This document shows positions 49,749 through 59,475 of a stretch of 64,000 nt of DNA, one piece after another. A program made the position numbers and the translations under genes. The notes beneath the pieces are model-generated. The model searched no databases. It was not told where the DNA came from and worked only from the letters and a program-made list of their open reading frames with translations. The stretch is from Klebsiella indica. Lineage in GTDB: Bacteria; Pseudomonadota; Gammaproteobacteria; Enterobacterales; Enterobacteriaceae. The DNA is taken from contig NZ_VCHQ01000002.1 of the NCBI RefSeq assembly GCF_005860775.1, positions 62,001-126,000 of the forward strand, read 5' to 3'. Positions within the stretch are counted from its first letter, which is position 1. Each line of letters starts with the position of its first letter.

Positions 49749-50744
49749 TCAGTATTCCATGGCATTATCTGCATAAAGGTGGCAAGCGACATGCCGGCCA
49801 TCATCAAGCCGTACATCGGGGACCCTCGCCTGACAATGTGCCGACGCTCGCGGGCAGCCCTGATAAAACGCGCACCCCTGGCTGCCGGGCGCTGGCGCAG
49901 GCAACTCATTATGACTTCGTAACGGGCGGGGCTGCTTATTACGAGGATGGTCTGCGGGAATAGCCGCAAACAACGACTGGGTATAGGGGTGTTTCGGCGC
50001 GTTGTAAATGGTTTCGCAATCCCCCATTTCCACAATCCGTCCCCGATACATCACCGCGATACGATCGCTGATGTAACGCACAACGCTGAGATCGTGAGAA
50101 ACAAACAACCAGGTTATCCCAAGCTCGCTCTGGAGCTTTTTCAACAAGTTCAGGATCTGAGCCTGAATGGACACATCCAGTGCGGACACCGCCTCATCGC
50201 AAATAACTATCTCCGGGCGTAGCGCGATAGCGCGGGCAATGTTAAGCCGCTGACGCTGCCCGCCGGAAAACTCATGAGGATATTTGCTCAGCGCCTGCTC
50301 ATCCAGCCCTATCAACGCAAGCAATTCGACCACCGCCTTGCGCACCTCGGTACGCGATAACTGCGGGCAGTGAATGGCAAACGGCTCAGATAACAGGCTA
50401 TTGACGTTATGGCGTGGGTTAAGTGAGGAGAACGGGTCCTGAAAAACCATTTGTAAGCGGCGGGTGATGTTTTGCCGGGCAGTGTTATCACAGCGATGGA
50501 CATCCTCACCATGAAATTGTACGTGCCCGGCGCTGGGCGTTAACAGCCCAATAATCATGCGCGCAGTGGTGGATTTCCCACATCCCGATTCGCCGACAAT
50601 CCCCAACGTTTCCCCCCGATACAAGCTAAATGACACATCATCCACCGCTGTCACCGTCCGGGATGATGTGGCAGACCAGCCCCGTCCATTGACCCGGAAA
50701 TTTTTCCGCAATCCCGTCACTTCGAGGATTTTTTCTTTATTCAT
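49749..50744 (-). CDS. peptide ABC transporter ATPase (DppF/OppF type)
   Basis: A 331-residue ATPase. Walker A GESGCGKST, signature FSGGQRQR, Walker B IVICDEAVSALD, H-loop SHDLSVV, and the C-terminal OppF-type cysteine motif (CAFYQGCPRASAHCQARVPD) that binds an iron-sulfur cluster in relatives. Walker B reads DEAVSALD, typical for the F subunit. It is the last gene of a six-gene operon and overlaps the preceding ATPase by four bases. It works with the D-type ATPase and two permeases to import peptides. Confidence 0.93.
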   Translation of the reverse strand: MNKEKILEVTGLRKNFRVNGRGWSATSSRTVTAVDDVSFSLYRGETLGIVGESGCGKSTTARMIIGLLTPSAGHVQFHGEDVHRCDNTARQNITRRLQMVFQDPFSSLNPRHNVNSLLSEPFAIHCPQLSRTEVRKAVVELLALIGLDEQALSKYPHEFSGGQRQRLNIARAIALRPEIVICDEAVSALDVSIQAQILNLLKKLQSELGITWLFVSHDLSVVRYISDRIAVMYRGRIVEMGDCETIYNAPKHPYTQSLFAAIPADHPRNKQPRPLRSHNELPAPAPGSQGCAFYQGCPRASAHCQARVPDVRLDDGRHVACHLYADNAMEY

Positions 50745-51718
50745 AGGGCGTTCTCGTTAACCAGTAAACAGGCAACCTGATGCCCGGCATTCAGCATGGT
50801 GAGCGCCGGGGGGCGTACCCGACATGCGGGCGTCACATGGCGACAACGCGCGGCAAACTGACAACCTGGTTGGCGCTGGAATAAGTCCGGGGGGCTACCT
50901 TCTATTGGTGTCAGAGCCTGTTTCCCTTGATGTAGCGTCGGGCGCGACTTCATCAGCCCAATCGTGTAGGGGTGGCGGGGCGTATCAAACAGAGTTTCCA
51001 CACTGGCGTATTCCACACAAGTGCCTGCATACATCACCAGCACCTGGTGGCAAAGCTCGGCCACTACGCCCAGATCATGGGTTATCATGATGATGCCAAT
51101 GCCAAGCGTCGTATTCAGTTCCCGGAGCAACGCCAGGATTTGCGCCTGAAGCGTGACATCCACCGCAGTCGTCGGTTCATCGGCAATTAATAGCCGCGGG
51201 CGGGAACTTAACGCCATCGCTATCATCACACGCTGGCACATCCCGCCGGATAATTCATGGGGATACTGCTGCATGCGCCGTTCCGGGTCAGTCAGATGCA
51301 CCTGACGCAACAGCGCCAGAGCCTCCTCTCGTGCCTGAATACGACTCATCGATTGGTGCGCCAGCAGGGTTTCCATGATTTGCTCGCCGATGGTGTAGCA
51401 CGGATCCAGCGACGACATCGGGTCCTGAAAAATCATGGCGATATCTTTCCCCCGCAACGCCCGCATTCTGGCCGGAGATAATCCGCGCAAGTTAGTGCCG
51501 TTAAAGCGGATTTCCGACTGCTTCCCCAGGGATGCCTGTGTGGGCAACAGCCCCATCACGCTAAGCGCAGTCACGCTTTTCCCCGAGCCGGACTCCCCGA
51601 CTATCGCCAGAATTTCCCCTGCCTGTAGCGTCAGGTTTAGCCCGTCAATAACCCGTGCGTGCCGTTTGCCGGAGGCGAAATCGACCGTAAGGTTTTTTAT
51701 CTCCAGCAGCGGTATCAT
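50741..51718 (-). CDS. peptide ABC transporter ATPase (DppD/OppD type)
   Basis: A 325-residue ATPase. Walker [10 protein letters not shown], signature LSGGMCQR, Walker [14 protein letters not shown]-loop THDLGVV, and the C-terminal cysteine motif ([19 protein letters not shown]) of the family. It overlaps the M20 gene by four bases upstream and the F-type ATPase by four bases downstream, so translation is coupled. It energises uptake of a peptide-like substrate with its partners. Confidence 0.93.
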   Translation of the reverse strand: MIPLLEIKNLTVDFASGKRHARVIDGLNLTLQAGEILAIVGESGSGKSVTALSVMGLLPTQASLGKQSEIRFNGTNLRGLSPARMRALRGKDIAMIFQDPMSSLDPCYTIGEQIMETLLAHQSMSRIQAREEALALLRQVHLTDPERRMQQYPHELSGGMCQRVMIAMALSSRPRLLIADEPTTAVDVTLQAQILALLRELNTTLGIGIIMITHDLGVVAELCHQVLVMYAGTCVEYASVETLFDTPRHPYTIGLMKSRPTLHQGKQALTPIEGSPPDLFQRQPGCQFAARCRHVTPACRVRPPALTMLNAGHQVACLLVNENAL

Positions 51719-52902
51719 ATGGGCTTCCGGCGTTGCGCGAATTCAGCTTGTACGTCGGCCAACAGGGTGCTTTCCGTCATGAGTTGCAACCCGGTGGCCG
51801 CCATGACCCGGGCGGCATCCAGCACCGCCTGATCGCCCGTTTCCGAGCCCGCCGCTTTTGCAAACGACAGCGTATGCGTTGCCCCGGCGGCGTTCCCGAT
51901 ACCGATATACGACTGCACAGCCGGGATTTCGTGCGTGACGTTCGCCATATCGGTGGAGCCGATACCCTGCGTCAGGTCACGTGGGATGTGGGGGATGCCG
52001 AAGTTATCAAAATGATGGGCAATCAGCGACACAATACGCTTGTTGTTGCGGATTTCTTTCGTCCCAAGCCCGGTCTGTGTGATGTTCACCTCAGTATCAG
52101 TCGCCAGCGCAGCGCCCCTGGCGCAGTTGTGGACTTTTTCAATCACGGTTTTCAGCGTGTCACCATCCAGCGCGCGTAGGTTAAACACGGCTTTCGCGCT
52201 GGCCGGGATAATATTGGATGCCAGTCCCCCTTCTGTGATGATGCCGTTTATCCGGCAAAAATCGCGCATATGGAGGCGCAATGCATTGATTGAATTGAAC
52301 ATTTCAATTACGCCGGCCAGAGCATTACGTCCTTCCCACGGATAAGCCGCCGCATGGGCGGGTTTGCCGGTAAAGTGGTATTCAAAGGTGTAGTTGGCAA
52401 ACGAGATATCGTCCGCCATTGCAGTATCCGAAGGGTGCATTAGCATCGCGGCGTCCACGCCCTGAAACAGCCCGGCCTCAATCATGCGGATTTTACCCAC
52501 GCCTATCTCCTCTGCCGGGGTGCCGAACACCTTCACCGTTCCGGACAGGCCACGCTGTTCCATGATTTTTTTCGTAATAATTCCGGCGCCCGCCCCGGAC
52601 GTCCCGATAATGTTATGTCCGCAGGCATGGCCGATGCCAGGTAGTGCATCATATTCCGACAGGTAAGCGATAACCGGCCCTGGGCCTGTGCTGAATTCTG
52701 CCACAAAGGACGTTTCCATCCCGGCCAGCCCGGTCTCCACCGCAAAACCATGGTTGCGCAGCAACGCCACCAGCGTGGCTTGTGCTTTTTTCTCTTCCAG
52801 CCCGAGTTCGGGGTTGGCGTGGATAAAACGGGCAGCGCCGACCAGTTCGTCACGCAGCGTTGTCGCGATGTTATTAATTGCGTCGATCACAATGGGCCTC
52901 AT
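51715..52902 (-). CDS. M20-family amidohydrolase in a peptide-transport operon
   Basis: A 395-residue cytoplasmic M20 zinc amidohydrolase. Landmarks are AYLSEYDALPGIGHACGHN, FGTPAEEIGVGK, MLMHPSD and FHFTGKPAHAAAYPWEG-type dimerisation motifs. It is inserted between the permease and ATPase genes with four-base overlaps on both sides. The transported compound is therefore probably an N-acyl or dipeptide-like molecule hydrolysed as it enters. It is a distant relative of the M20 protein at 3791. Substrate unknown. Confidence 0.88.
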   Translation of the reverse strand: MRPIVIDAINNIATTLRDELVGAARFIHANPELGLEEKKAQATLVALLRNHGFAVETGLAGMETSFVAEFSTGPGPVIAYLSEYDALPGIGHACGHNIIGTSGAGAGIITKKIMEQRGLSGTVKVFGTPAEEIGVGKIRMIEAGLFQGVDAAMLMHPSDTAMADDISFANYTFEYHFTGKPAHAAAYPWEGRNALAGVIEMFNSINALRLHMRDFCRINGIITEGGLASNIIPASAKAVFNLRALDGDTLKTVIEKVHNCARGAALATDTEVNITQTGLGTKEIRNNKRIVSLIAHHFDNFGIPHIPRDLTQGIGSTDMANVTHEIPAVQSYIGIGNAAGATHTLSFAKAAGSETGDQAVLDAARVMAATGLQLMTESTLLADVQAEFAQRRKPI

Positions 52903-53732
52903 TTTTTCATTTTAGGGTCCAGGGCTTCACGCACCCCGTCACCCACCAGGTTAAAAGCTAAAACGGTCATAAGGATGGCCAGCCCGGCGCTCAACGTCAG
53001 CGTGGAATCAATGCGCAAAAACTCTTGCCCATCGCGCAGCATGTTGCCCCAGGTCGCCGTGGGAGGCTGAATACCAAGCCCCAGGAAACTCAGCGCGGCT
53101 TCTGATAAAATCGCTCCCGCAATGCTCATGGTGCCGTACACAATGAGCGGGGCGATAGTGTTCGGCAGGATGTGGCGGAAAATAATCCGCCCGTGGCCCG
53201 CGCCGAGCGTGCGCACCACATCGATATAACTTTCCTGTTTTATCGCCAGCGCTTCGCCGCGGATGATGCGGGCAAAGTTGGGCACATTCACTAACGAGAT
53301 AGCGATTATCAGGTTCAGCATCCCGTCGCCCAGCACCGTCATCAGCGCAATGGCTAACAACACCGACGGGAATGCGAACAGCGCATCCATCAGGCGCATT
53401 ACCGCATTATCAATCCAACCGCCGAAATACCCCGCCACCAGGCCCAGCATGGTGCCCAATAGCCCGCCAATGGCGATAGATGTAAACGCGATAAGAATCG
53501 ACACCCTGGAGCCATAAATCAGGCGGCTTAAAATATCGCGCCCGAAATTATCTGTCCCCAGCCATGCGCCCGGTGTACCAATGCCTTTTAACGACCGCTC
53601 AAGGTTCATTTGATTGGGGTCGTGCGGCGTAATCCAGGGTGCCAGCAATGCCATCAGCACAATGACGATAACCACTATCAGTCCAATAACCGCTATCCGG
53701 TTCTGGCAGAAACGTCGTAATGCGTCCATCAA
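52899..53732 (-). CDS. peptide ABC transporter permease (DppC type)
   Basis: A 277-residue inner-membrane permease with about six helices. The OppC N-terminal extension has APWITPHDPNQMN and GTDNFGRDILSRLIYGSR, and the EAA loop that docks on the ATPases is at about residues 176-195 (VVRTLGAGHGRIIFRHILPN). It overlaps genes on both sides by four bases. Confidence 0.93.
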   Translation of the reverse strand: MMDALRRFCQNRIAVIGLIVVIVIVLMALLAPWITPHDPNQMNLERSLKGIGTPGAWLGTDNFGRDILSRLIYGSRVSILIAFTSIAIGGLLGTMLGLVAGYFGGWIDNAVMRLMDALFAFPSVLLAIALMTVLGDGMLNLIIAISLVNVPNFARIIRGEALAIKQESYIDVVRTLGAGHGRIIFRHILPNTIAPLIVYGTMSIAGAILSEAALSFLGLGIQPPTATWGNMLRDGQEFLRIDSTLTLSAGLAILMTVLAFNLVGDGVREALDPKMKK

Positions 53733-54691
53733 CGTTCTCCCTGTGTGGCATTGAGATCGATTCGGGGGTTGACCAGCACATACAGCACATCAACGCAGGT
53801 ATTCACCACCACAAAGATCAATGCGGTGAACATAATCGTACCTTGCACCACCATGAAATCGCGTTTTTCAATGGCGCTGATAATGAGCCTCCCCATCCCC
53901 GGCCAGGCAAAAATGGTTTCGGTCAGAACCGCGCCGCCCAACAAGGTTGAGATCTGAATCCCCAGCACCGTCAGGATGGGGTTTAACGCATTGCGAAACG
54001 CGTGCTTACCAATCACGGAGAACTCCGACAGTCCTTTCGCCCTGGCTGTGCGAATAAAAGACGCGTTGATAACTTCCAGCATGGCGGTACGAGTGATGCG
54101 CACAAATGTTGCCATCGGCACCGTGGATAACGCGACGCCGGGCAATATCAGATGGCGCAGCACATCCATAGCCCCTTCGTCCCAGTCCCCCATGCCTGTC
54201 GCGGGCAGCCACGCCAGTCGAACGGAGAACAGCAACACCAGCAGTAATCCCAACCAGAAGACCGGAATGGAAACGCCAATCAATGCCAGCAACACGCTCA
54301 CATAATCAAACAGACTGTGCTGACGCACGGCGGAGATAATCCCCGCCGGGATGGCCACCAGCAACGACAACACCAGCGCGAAGCCGCCGAGCAACAACGT
54401 GTTCGGCAGACGTTCCATAATCAGCGCACTGACGCTTTCGCCGTAATAGAGGGAATAGCCCAAATCGCCATGCGCTAGATCCCGCAAAAAAAACAGATAT
54501 TGCGAAAGCAACGAACGATCCAGACCCAGCTTCATCCTCAATTCATGGACAGCTTCCACAGTGGCTTGCGGGCCAAGCATAACGGCGGCCGGGTCGCCGG
54601 GGATAATCCGGGTTATCAGGAATACGATAGTCGCTACCAGAAACAGCACCACGACCATTTGCAGCACACGATGACACAGAAAACGGATCAT
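53729..54691 (-). CDS. peptide ABC transporter permease (DppB type)
   Basis: A 320-residue membrane protein with about six helices. It shows the DppB/OppB features: an N-terminal membrane anchor, PGDPAAVMLGPQAT, and an EAA loop (RTARAKGLSEFSVIGKHAFR). It starts three bases after the binding-protein stop and overlaps the C-type permease by four bases. It forms the pore with the DppC-like partner. Confidence 0.93.
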   Translation of the reverse strand: MIRFLCHRVLQMVVVLFLVATIVFLITRIIPGDPAAVMLGPQATVEAVHELRMKLGLDRSLLSQYLFFLRDLAHGDLGYSLYYGESVSALIMERLPNTLLLGGFALVLSLLVAIPAGIISAVRQHSLFDYVSVLLALIGVSIPVFWLGLLLVLLFSVRLAWLPATGMGDWDEGAMDVLRHLILPGVALSTVPMATFVRITRTAMLEVINASFIRTARAKGLSEFSVIGKHAFRNALNPILTVLGIQISTLLGGAVLTETIFAWPGMGRLIISAIEKRDFMVVQGTIMFTALIFVVVNTCVDVLYVLVNPRIDLNATQGER

Positions 54692-54694
54692 TGC

Positions 54695-56242
54695 TTATTT
54701 GCTCATGGTCACGTTCGTGTCTGGCGTCACGATACGGATTAACCCGTCGGGAGACACCTGATAGCCTTCCACCTTGCGGTTGACGCCGTTCACAAAGTCT
54801 TTGGTCCAGAGCTCAATGCGTGGCGAATCAGCCAGGATCTTCTGCTGTGCCTGCTGGTACAACGCGCTGCGTGCCTGCTGATCGCCCGTTTTCCCTACCG
54901 CATCGGTCAACAGTTTATCCACATCCGGGTTGCTGTAGCCCTGACCATTCCCCAGCGAACCAATCTGTTTACTGCTAAACATCTGATACAGGAAAAAGTC
55001 AGGATCGGGGTACCAGGACCAGCTCAGGTTATAAAACGTCGGCAACCCTTTTGACACGGATTCGCTAAACGAGCCCCATTCCATGCTTTTGATGGAAAGA
55101 TCAATACCGATCTGCTGGAGTTGCTGCTGCATGATAGTCGCAGCCTTGATGCGATCCGGGTCCTGCGGCGTTACCAGTGTTGCCTTAAAGCCTTGTGGAT
55201 AACCCGCCTGAGCCATCAGTTTTTTCGCGCCTGCCAGATCCGGCTTCACCGCTTGTTCCGACGCGCCAGTCCAGTATCCCCAGGAGCCTTGCGGCAAAGG
55301 CGAGTACGAACGGGAGCCTCCGCCCCACTGGAAAATTCCTTTGACGATGTCATCCACATTCACCACTTTCTCAATGGCCTGGCGCACGCGGATATCCTTT
55401 GTGGGACCATTTTGCATATTCATGGCGCTGAAGGTGACATTTAACCCAGGTGTCGACATCAGCCGGGCATTGCGGCTGTCCTGAACCGCTTTACGGTTTG
55501 GGCCGTCAATATTGGTCGCGATGTCGATTTCCCCGGTTAACAGGGCGTTAGTCATCATGTTGAGATCAGGGATAAACTTCCAGACCACATGCTCAAGATT
55601 CACATTGTGCGCGTAATACTTGTCGAATCGGACAAGGCTGATTTTCTCGTCTTTATTCCACTTCTTCAGCATGAAAGGCCCTGTGCCGACCGGGTGCAGG
55701 CCAAAATTGTTGCCCTGTCCTTCCACTTCTTCTTTAGGAACAATGGCGTTGCCCACGTCAGTCAGTACTGCGAGAAAAGCGGCATTCGGTTGGTTAAGCG
55801 TGACTTTGACCTGATTAGGGGGGATAACCTGAACGTCCTGAATCATCCGTGCGCGCTTCATGACAGACTCTTTTGCCGAGCGCAGCAAGCTATAGCGCAC
55901 ATCTTCCGCCGTCATTTTCCGGCCCTGCTGGAATTTCCCGGGCTGAAAATAGACATCATCACGCAACGTGAATGTGTACGTTTTCATATCCGGACTAACC
56001 TGCCACTGTGTCGCCAGGCCTGGAATAATGCTTTTGAGATTTTTGTCGTAATACACCAGCGTATTGAAGATATTCATCATCACGTCGGATTCGTAAGTCC
56101 CGGTATATTTTACCGGATCCAGCGTACCGGGCACCGCTTCCAGGCCGATATTCAGATTCTCAGCAGCATACCCTGCCGCGCTGAAACCCAGACTGGTTAC
56201 AGAAAATGCTCCTGCAATCACCATCAAAAGACGTTTATTCAT
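54695..56242 (-). CDS. peptide-binding periplasmic protein (SBP family 5)
   Basis: A 515-residue extracellular solute-binding protein of family 5. The signal peptide (MNKRLLMVIAGAFSVTSLGF, then SAAGYAAE) is cut near residue 27. Conserved segments are VPGTLDPVKYTGTYESDV, YYDKNLKSIIPGLATQW and PVGTGPFMLKKW. It is the first gene of the operon SBP-permease-permease-M20-ATPase-ATPase and would decide substrate choice. The upstream gap holds two palindromes and the divergent IclR gene. Confidence 0.93.
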   Translation of the reverse strand: MNKRLLMVIAGAFSVTSLGFSAAGYAAENLNIGLEAVPGTLDPVKYTGTYESDVMMNIFNTLVYYDKNLKSIIPGLATQWQVSPDMKTYTFTLRDDVYFQPGKFQQGRKMTAEDVRYSLLRSAKESVMKRARMIQDVQVIPPNQVKVTLNQPNAAFLAVLTDVGNAIVPKEEVEGQGNNFGLHPVGTGPFMLKKWNKDEKISLVRFDKYYAHNVNLEHVVWKFIPDLNMMTNALLTGEIDIATNIDGPNRKAVQDSRNARLMSTPGLNVTFSAMNMQNGPTKDIRVRQAIEKVVNVDDIVKGIFQWGGGSRSYSPLPQGSWGYWTGASEQAVKPDLAGAKKLMAQAGYPQGFKATLVTPQDPDRIKAATIMQQQLQQIGIDLSIKSMEWGSFSESVSKGLPTFYNLSWSWYPDPDFFLYQMFSSKQIGSLGNGQGYSNPDVDKLLTDAVGKTGDQQARSALYQQAQQKILADSPRIELWTKDFVNGVNRKVEGYQVSPDGLIRIVTPDTNVTMSK

Positions 56243-56419
56243 TTAACCCCCGAACGGTTAAGGTAGCGAAGTTGTGTGTATCTGTAGCCACGGCATGTGG
56301 CCTGACGTTATCCGGGGAACGAACACAGGGTTACCGCAAGACGTGATACCAAGCGGAGACAATAGTGCGACGCATTAGCTCACGGCCTGCCAGCAAAGAC
56401 TGAATTCCATCCCTTTTTT

Positions 56420-56436
56420 GTTCCATTTTATGGAAC
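56420..56436. promoter_or_regulatory. probable IclR operator (palindrome)
   Basis: GTTCCAT-TTT-ATGGAAC is a perfect 17-bp palindrome about 180 bp before the binding-protein gene and about 400 bp before the IclR gene. A second palindrome, TATGTT-CTT-AACATA, follows at 56451-56465. Paired dyads in the divergent gap fit control by the IclR-type protein. The rest of 56243-56836 shows nothing else I can name. Confidence 0.5.
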
Positions 56437-56836
56437 CATGTTCTATTTTTTATGTTCTTAACATAAAGCGGTGAGCAAAAACCCGTCAAGGTGTTTTTGT
56501 CCCTGTCATGATATTTTTTTATTTGTAATTCAAAGACATTGCACTAATGTAGAGCGAGTGGTGCACTGAAATTGTGCGTGTATGTCTGACTCAGCATGGA
56601 CGCCCGATAAATACTGGTGTGTGCATTATCTGGCCATATCGCAAAAATAGTGCGCAGCCTGGATGGATGACCTGAAATGGACGAAACGGGAGCCAACACC
56701 TGAGACACTTTCTCCATGTACCGACAATTACATGCTATAAACTACGCTCGCTGCAACGCCGATACAGACGCGCTCAGACGGTTATTATGCGGATGTATTG
56801 GCCTTGCGGCCCAGGTTCCTTATTAACGAGATGTGC

Positions 56837-57601
56837 ATGAGCATACTAAATAACACAGCAGCGGTTCTTCAGTTGATGAGCCGTCTGAAGCGCAGTGTCA
56901 CTGTGAGCGATGTGGTAGAACACCTTGGTTACCCAAAGAGCACTGCATCCCGCTTACTGAAACAATTATCCGAAACCGGCTTTCTGGAGCGCGACAGCCG
57001 GACACGGGCCTATCAGCCCAGCCTGCTGCTGCTGGAAGTTACCTGGCTGGTGCGTCATAACTCCAACCTCAGCGACCATATTGAACAGATGTTGCAGCCG
57101 TTGTGCCAGCAAACCGGGCACACCGGTTATATCTCCATGCTAAGCGGGCAGGATGTGCTGGTGCTGCGGGTGATGCCCGGTATGCACGCCCTGCGGGTAA
57201 TTACCCATCCGGGGACCCGCTCCCCCGCCTGGGGGACATCCACCGGACGTGCCTTGCTGGCCTACCTGAACGACAACGAGCTGGAAACGCAGTATCGCCC
57301 GATTCTGGCACCCAATGGAGAGGCATCCATGTCACTGGCAACTCTGCAACAGCAGATTCAGGTTATTCGTCATCGCCAGTGGGCCTCGGCCATTAATGAA
57401 TCCGTCCCTGGCGCAGCGTCAGTCAGCAGCGCTGTGCGCGATCCGCATACCGGCGAAATGCTGGCATTTTGCCTGACATTCCCGTCATCCATCGCGACAG
57501 AACAGGAAGTCAGCCAGCTTGGCGAACGCGTTCGCAATGTAGCAAGACAGGTGGGTAAAACGGTCGGGGATCCACGCTGGCTGGAGGGCGGGGAAGAATG
57601 A
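56837..57601 (+). CDS. IclR-family transcriptional regulator
   Basis: A 254-residue IclR-type regulator. The winged helix-turn-helix is at residues about 8-60 (VSDVVEHLGYPKSTASRLLK, QLSETGFLERDS). The C-terminal GAF-like effector domain contains GTSTGRALLAYL. ATG 56837 has GAG six bases upstream; ATG 56831 and TTG 56798 are alternatives. It is divergent from the peptide-transport operon and is its probable regulator. Effector unknown. Confidence 0.9.
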   Translation: MSILNNTAAVLQLMSRLKRSVTVSDVVEHLGYPKSTASRLLKQLSETGFLERDSRTRAYQPSLLLLEVTWLVRHNSNLSDHIEQMLQPLCQQTGHTGYISMLSGQDVLVLRVMPGMHALRVITHPGTRSPAWGTSTGRALLAYLNDNELETQYRPILAPNGEASMSLATLQQQIQVIRHRQWASAINESVPGAASVSSAVRDPHTGEMLAFCLTFPSSIATEQEVSQLGERVRNVARQVGKTVGDPRWLEGGEE

Positions 57602-57615
57602 TAGCGCACCAGGCG

Positions 57616-58320
57616 TTATTTCGGGACCCGGTTGTAATACACTATATCCGGGTTAAACCCCTGGATATATTCCTGCACATTTTCGCGTATTCCGATCAGG
57701 CTGCGGCCTTGCAGGACAATCACATACGGGGAACGGGCCAGTAGCTCGCGTTGCATCTACTGGTAAATATGCCCGCGTTGCTCAAACGAGAGCGTGGTAA
57801 TCGCGGCCTGGGTTTGTTGGTTCAACTCGGGGTATACTTAGCCAGAGCGAATTGTCAGGGTTGTGCGTCCATTTCCCGGGATCCAGGCGAACGCCGAAGC
57901 AATAAGTATTCGGGGCATAATAATCCGCGCTCCAGAAACTCAGAGTTGCCTGGTAGTGATGCGCTTACGTGGCGGCGGAGATTTCGCGGCTACTGCCGAT
58001 CTGGAGTTCTACCCTCACGTCCCCGCAGATTAATCTTATCCGTAATGCCTGGGCGATATCCAGATAAGGCAACTGGTCCGCCACGGAAGGCGTAAACGTC
58101 ACATCTTTCATTCCGGCCTATTCCTGTATCGTGCGGGCTTTATCCGGGTACTAATGAAACGGTGAGTCATCCAGTGTGCCCGTAACCCCATCGGCAGGAA
58201 AGCCTGATGCACGAAGAACTCCTCCTTGAACTGTTTTTCGACAATATTGTTGTAATCAGACAAATAACGTGCGGCCTCCCGGAAGGCCGGGTTGCCTGCT
58301 CGCACAATGCTCTGGCCTTC
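57616..58320 (-). pseudogene. ruined peptide-binding protein gene (SBP family 5)
   Basis: Read on the minus strand from 58320, pieces of one family 5 binding protein appear in order with stops and frame changes between them: IVRAGNPAFREAARYLSDYN, KQFKEEFFVHQAFLPMG, DVTFTPSVADQLPYLDIAQA, HHYQATLSFWSADYYAPNTY, TTLSFEQRGHIYQ then an amber stop, and finally LLARSPYVIVLQGRSLIG ending FNPDIVYYNRVPK before the true stop at 57616. The N-terminal half is missing. It belongs to a second, lost, peptide-transport system. Confidence 0.8.
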
Positions 58321-58321
58321 T

Positions 58322-58475
58322 GTACACCCATGGCTAGCTTGATGAAGGACAGACTGTCATGCCGCTCGTTCTCAGCGAGATGCCCTGTCAGTGCAATGAA
58401 CTCACCATGCTTGGGCCAAGGCTCGAACAGACAGGCTATGAGAAAGAAGCGCTCGTCCCACGTTTCGCTCCACAA
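58322..58475 (-). other. unidentified gene fragment
   Basis: A minus-strand frame reads SETWDERFFLIACLFEPWPK, HGEFIALTGHLAENERHDSL and SFIKLAMG before running into the ruined binding-protein gene. The segment looks like real protein, but I do not recognise its family. It is a fragment at a junction inside the island. Confidence 0.35.
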
Positions 58476-58680
58476 TAATTAGCTCTGGATGGCCAGGTGT
58501 GTAGACGTTAGTCCAGGTTGAACGACCGAGGTTGTTGTAACTGGTTGTAATTTAGGCTGTCGTGCAAAAAAATTGAGAACAGGTATTGCTATCACTCCGG
58601 AGTTCGTTCATAATTCCGCCCATCCTGTTATGGGGTTGATGGAAAAGATTTTTAAAATCAATGAATTAGGTTTTAGAGTT

Positions 58681-58693
58681 GTTTCCCGCTCCA
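58681..58693. repeat. attachment-site copy of the tRNA-Gly 3' end
   Basis: GTTTCCCGCTCCA repeats the last 13 bases of tRNA-Gly (49201-49213) exactly, without the rest of the gene. It marks the distal junction of the 9.5-kb insertion. The 87 bases after it look like the normal spacer before the next tRNA-Gly copy. The stretch 58483-58680 shows no gene. Confidence 0.75.
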
Positions 58694-58779
58694 AAAATTT
58701 GAAAGCACCATCCAGATGACAGGATTTCAGGTTGCGGTAAAGTAGTTAACGCAGAAGCAGCTTGAAAGACGAAGATTAA

Positions 58780-58855
<76 letters not shown>

Positions 58856-58897
58856 GATTTTGATTTACAGATAGCCGCAGTTATCTGTAAGTCTATG

Positions 58898-58921
58898 AAA
58901 AAGGACCTTCGGGTCCTTTTT
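58898..58921 (+). terminator. tRNA-Gly terminator
   Basis: AAAAAGGACC, a TTCG tetraloop and GGTCCTTTTTT make a textbook intrinsic terminator 43 bp after the tRNA. Confidence 0.92.
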
Positions 58922-59475
58922 TCGTTCCAGCGCATCCCACAAAAATTTCCCCACTCCCGGACTTTTTCGTCTGTTTTTAGTCCATCGTCTGCACGCAGTA
59001 CCTCCCAAACTGGCCGAGCTTCCTGGCGTTGATGTTGTCTCTGATTTGCAACGTAAGAGAATGCGGATGATTGAGGTCTTTGAGGCGCCCTACAACTAAC
59101 CGGTTGTGCCGTTTTCCCGGTTGGCGGGCAAGTACAGGGATAAAATCAATCGTGGTCAACCAATCCTTAACTGAACGGCATTACAGGCGGGATTTACCGG
59201 CTGGCGCCGCCCTGAGAAGTGAGCTTTTTACCCCAGAAGGGGATTAGCATCTGTTGCGGAAAACATCTTGCCCGCCTGGTGAAACTGAATGCGGGTTGCA
59301 TGGTAATAAGTGTTATCGGTTATGTCCTGTCTCCGCGTATGATTGGCACCACGAAAAGCAACTTGTTATTCGAGATCCTTTCTCAGCTACGCAAGATGGG
59401 GATAGATATCTCTGTGCCGCAGACGGCCATTATCAGAAATACCTGGCCTGAGAAGGTGTCACCTGGAATATCACT
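58922..59475. other. gene-poor stretch with possible MscS-like fragment
   Basis: About 550 bp with only short frames. Plus-strand 59353-59430 encodes KSNLLFEILSQLRKMGIDIS then VPQ, which resembles the last helix and tail of MscS-family channels. This is a weak match by eye and may be chance. The usual neighbour of these tRNAs, queG, is not present here. Confidence 0.3.

Noticed and set aside
52040..52345. Plus-strand frames inside the minus-strand peptide-transport operon
   Set aside because: Shadows of the clear coding strand with no family match.
58977..59159. 60-codon minus-strand frame after tRNA-Gly
   Set aside because: No recognisable domain or ribosome site; it could be chance or transposon debris.
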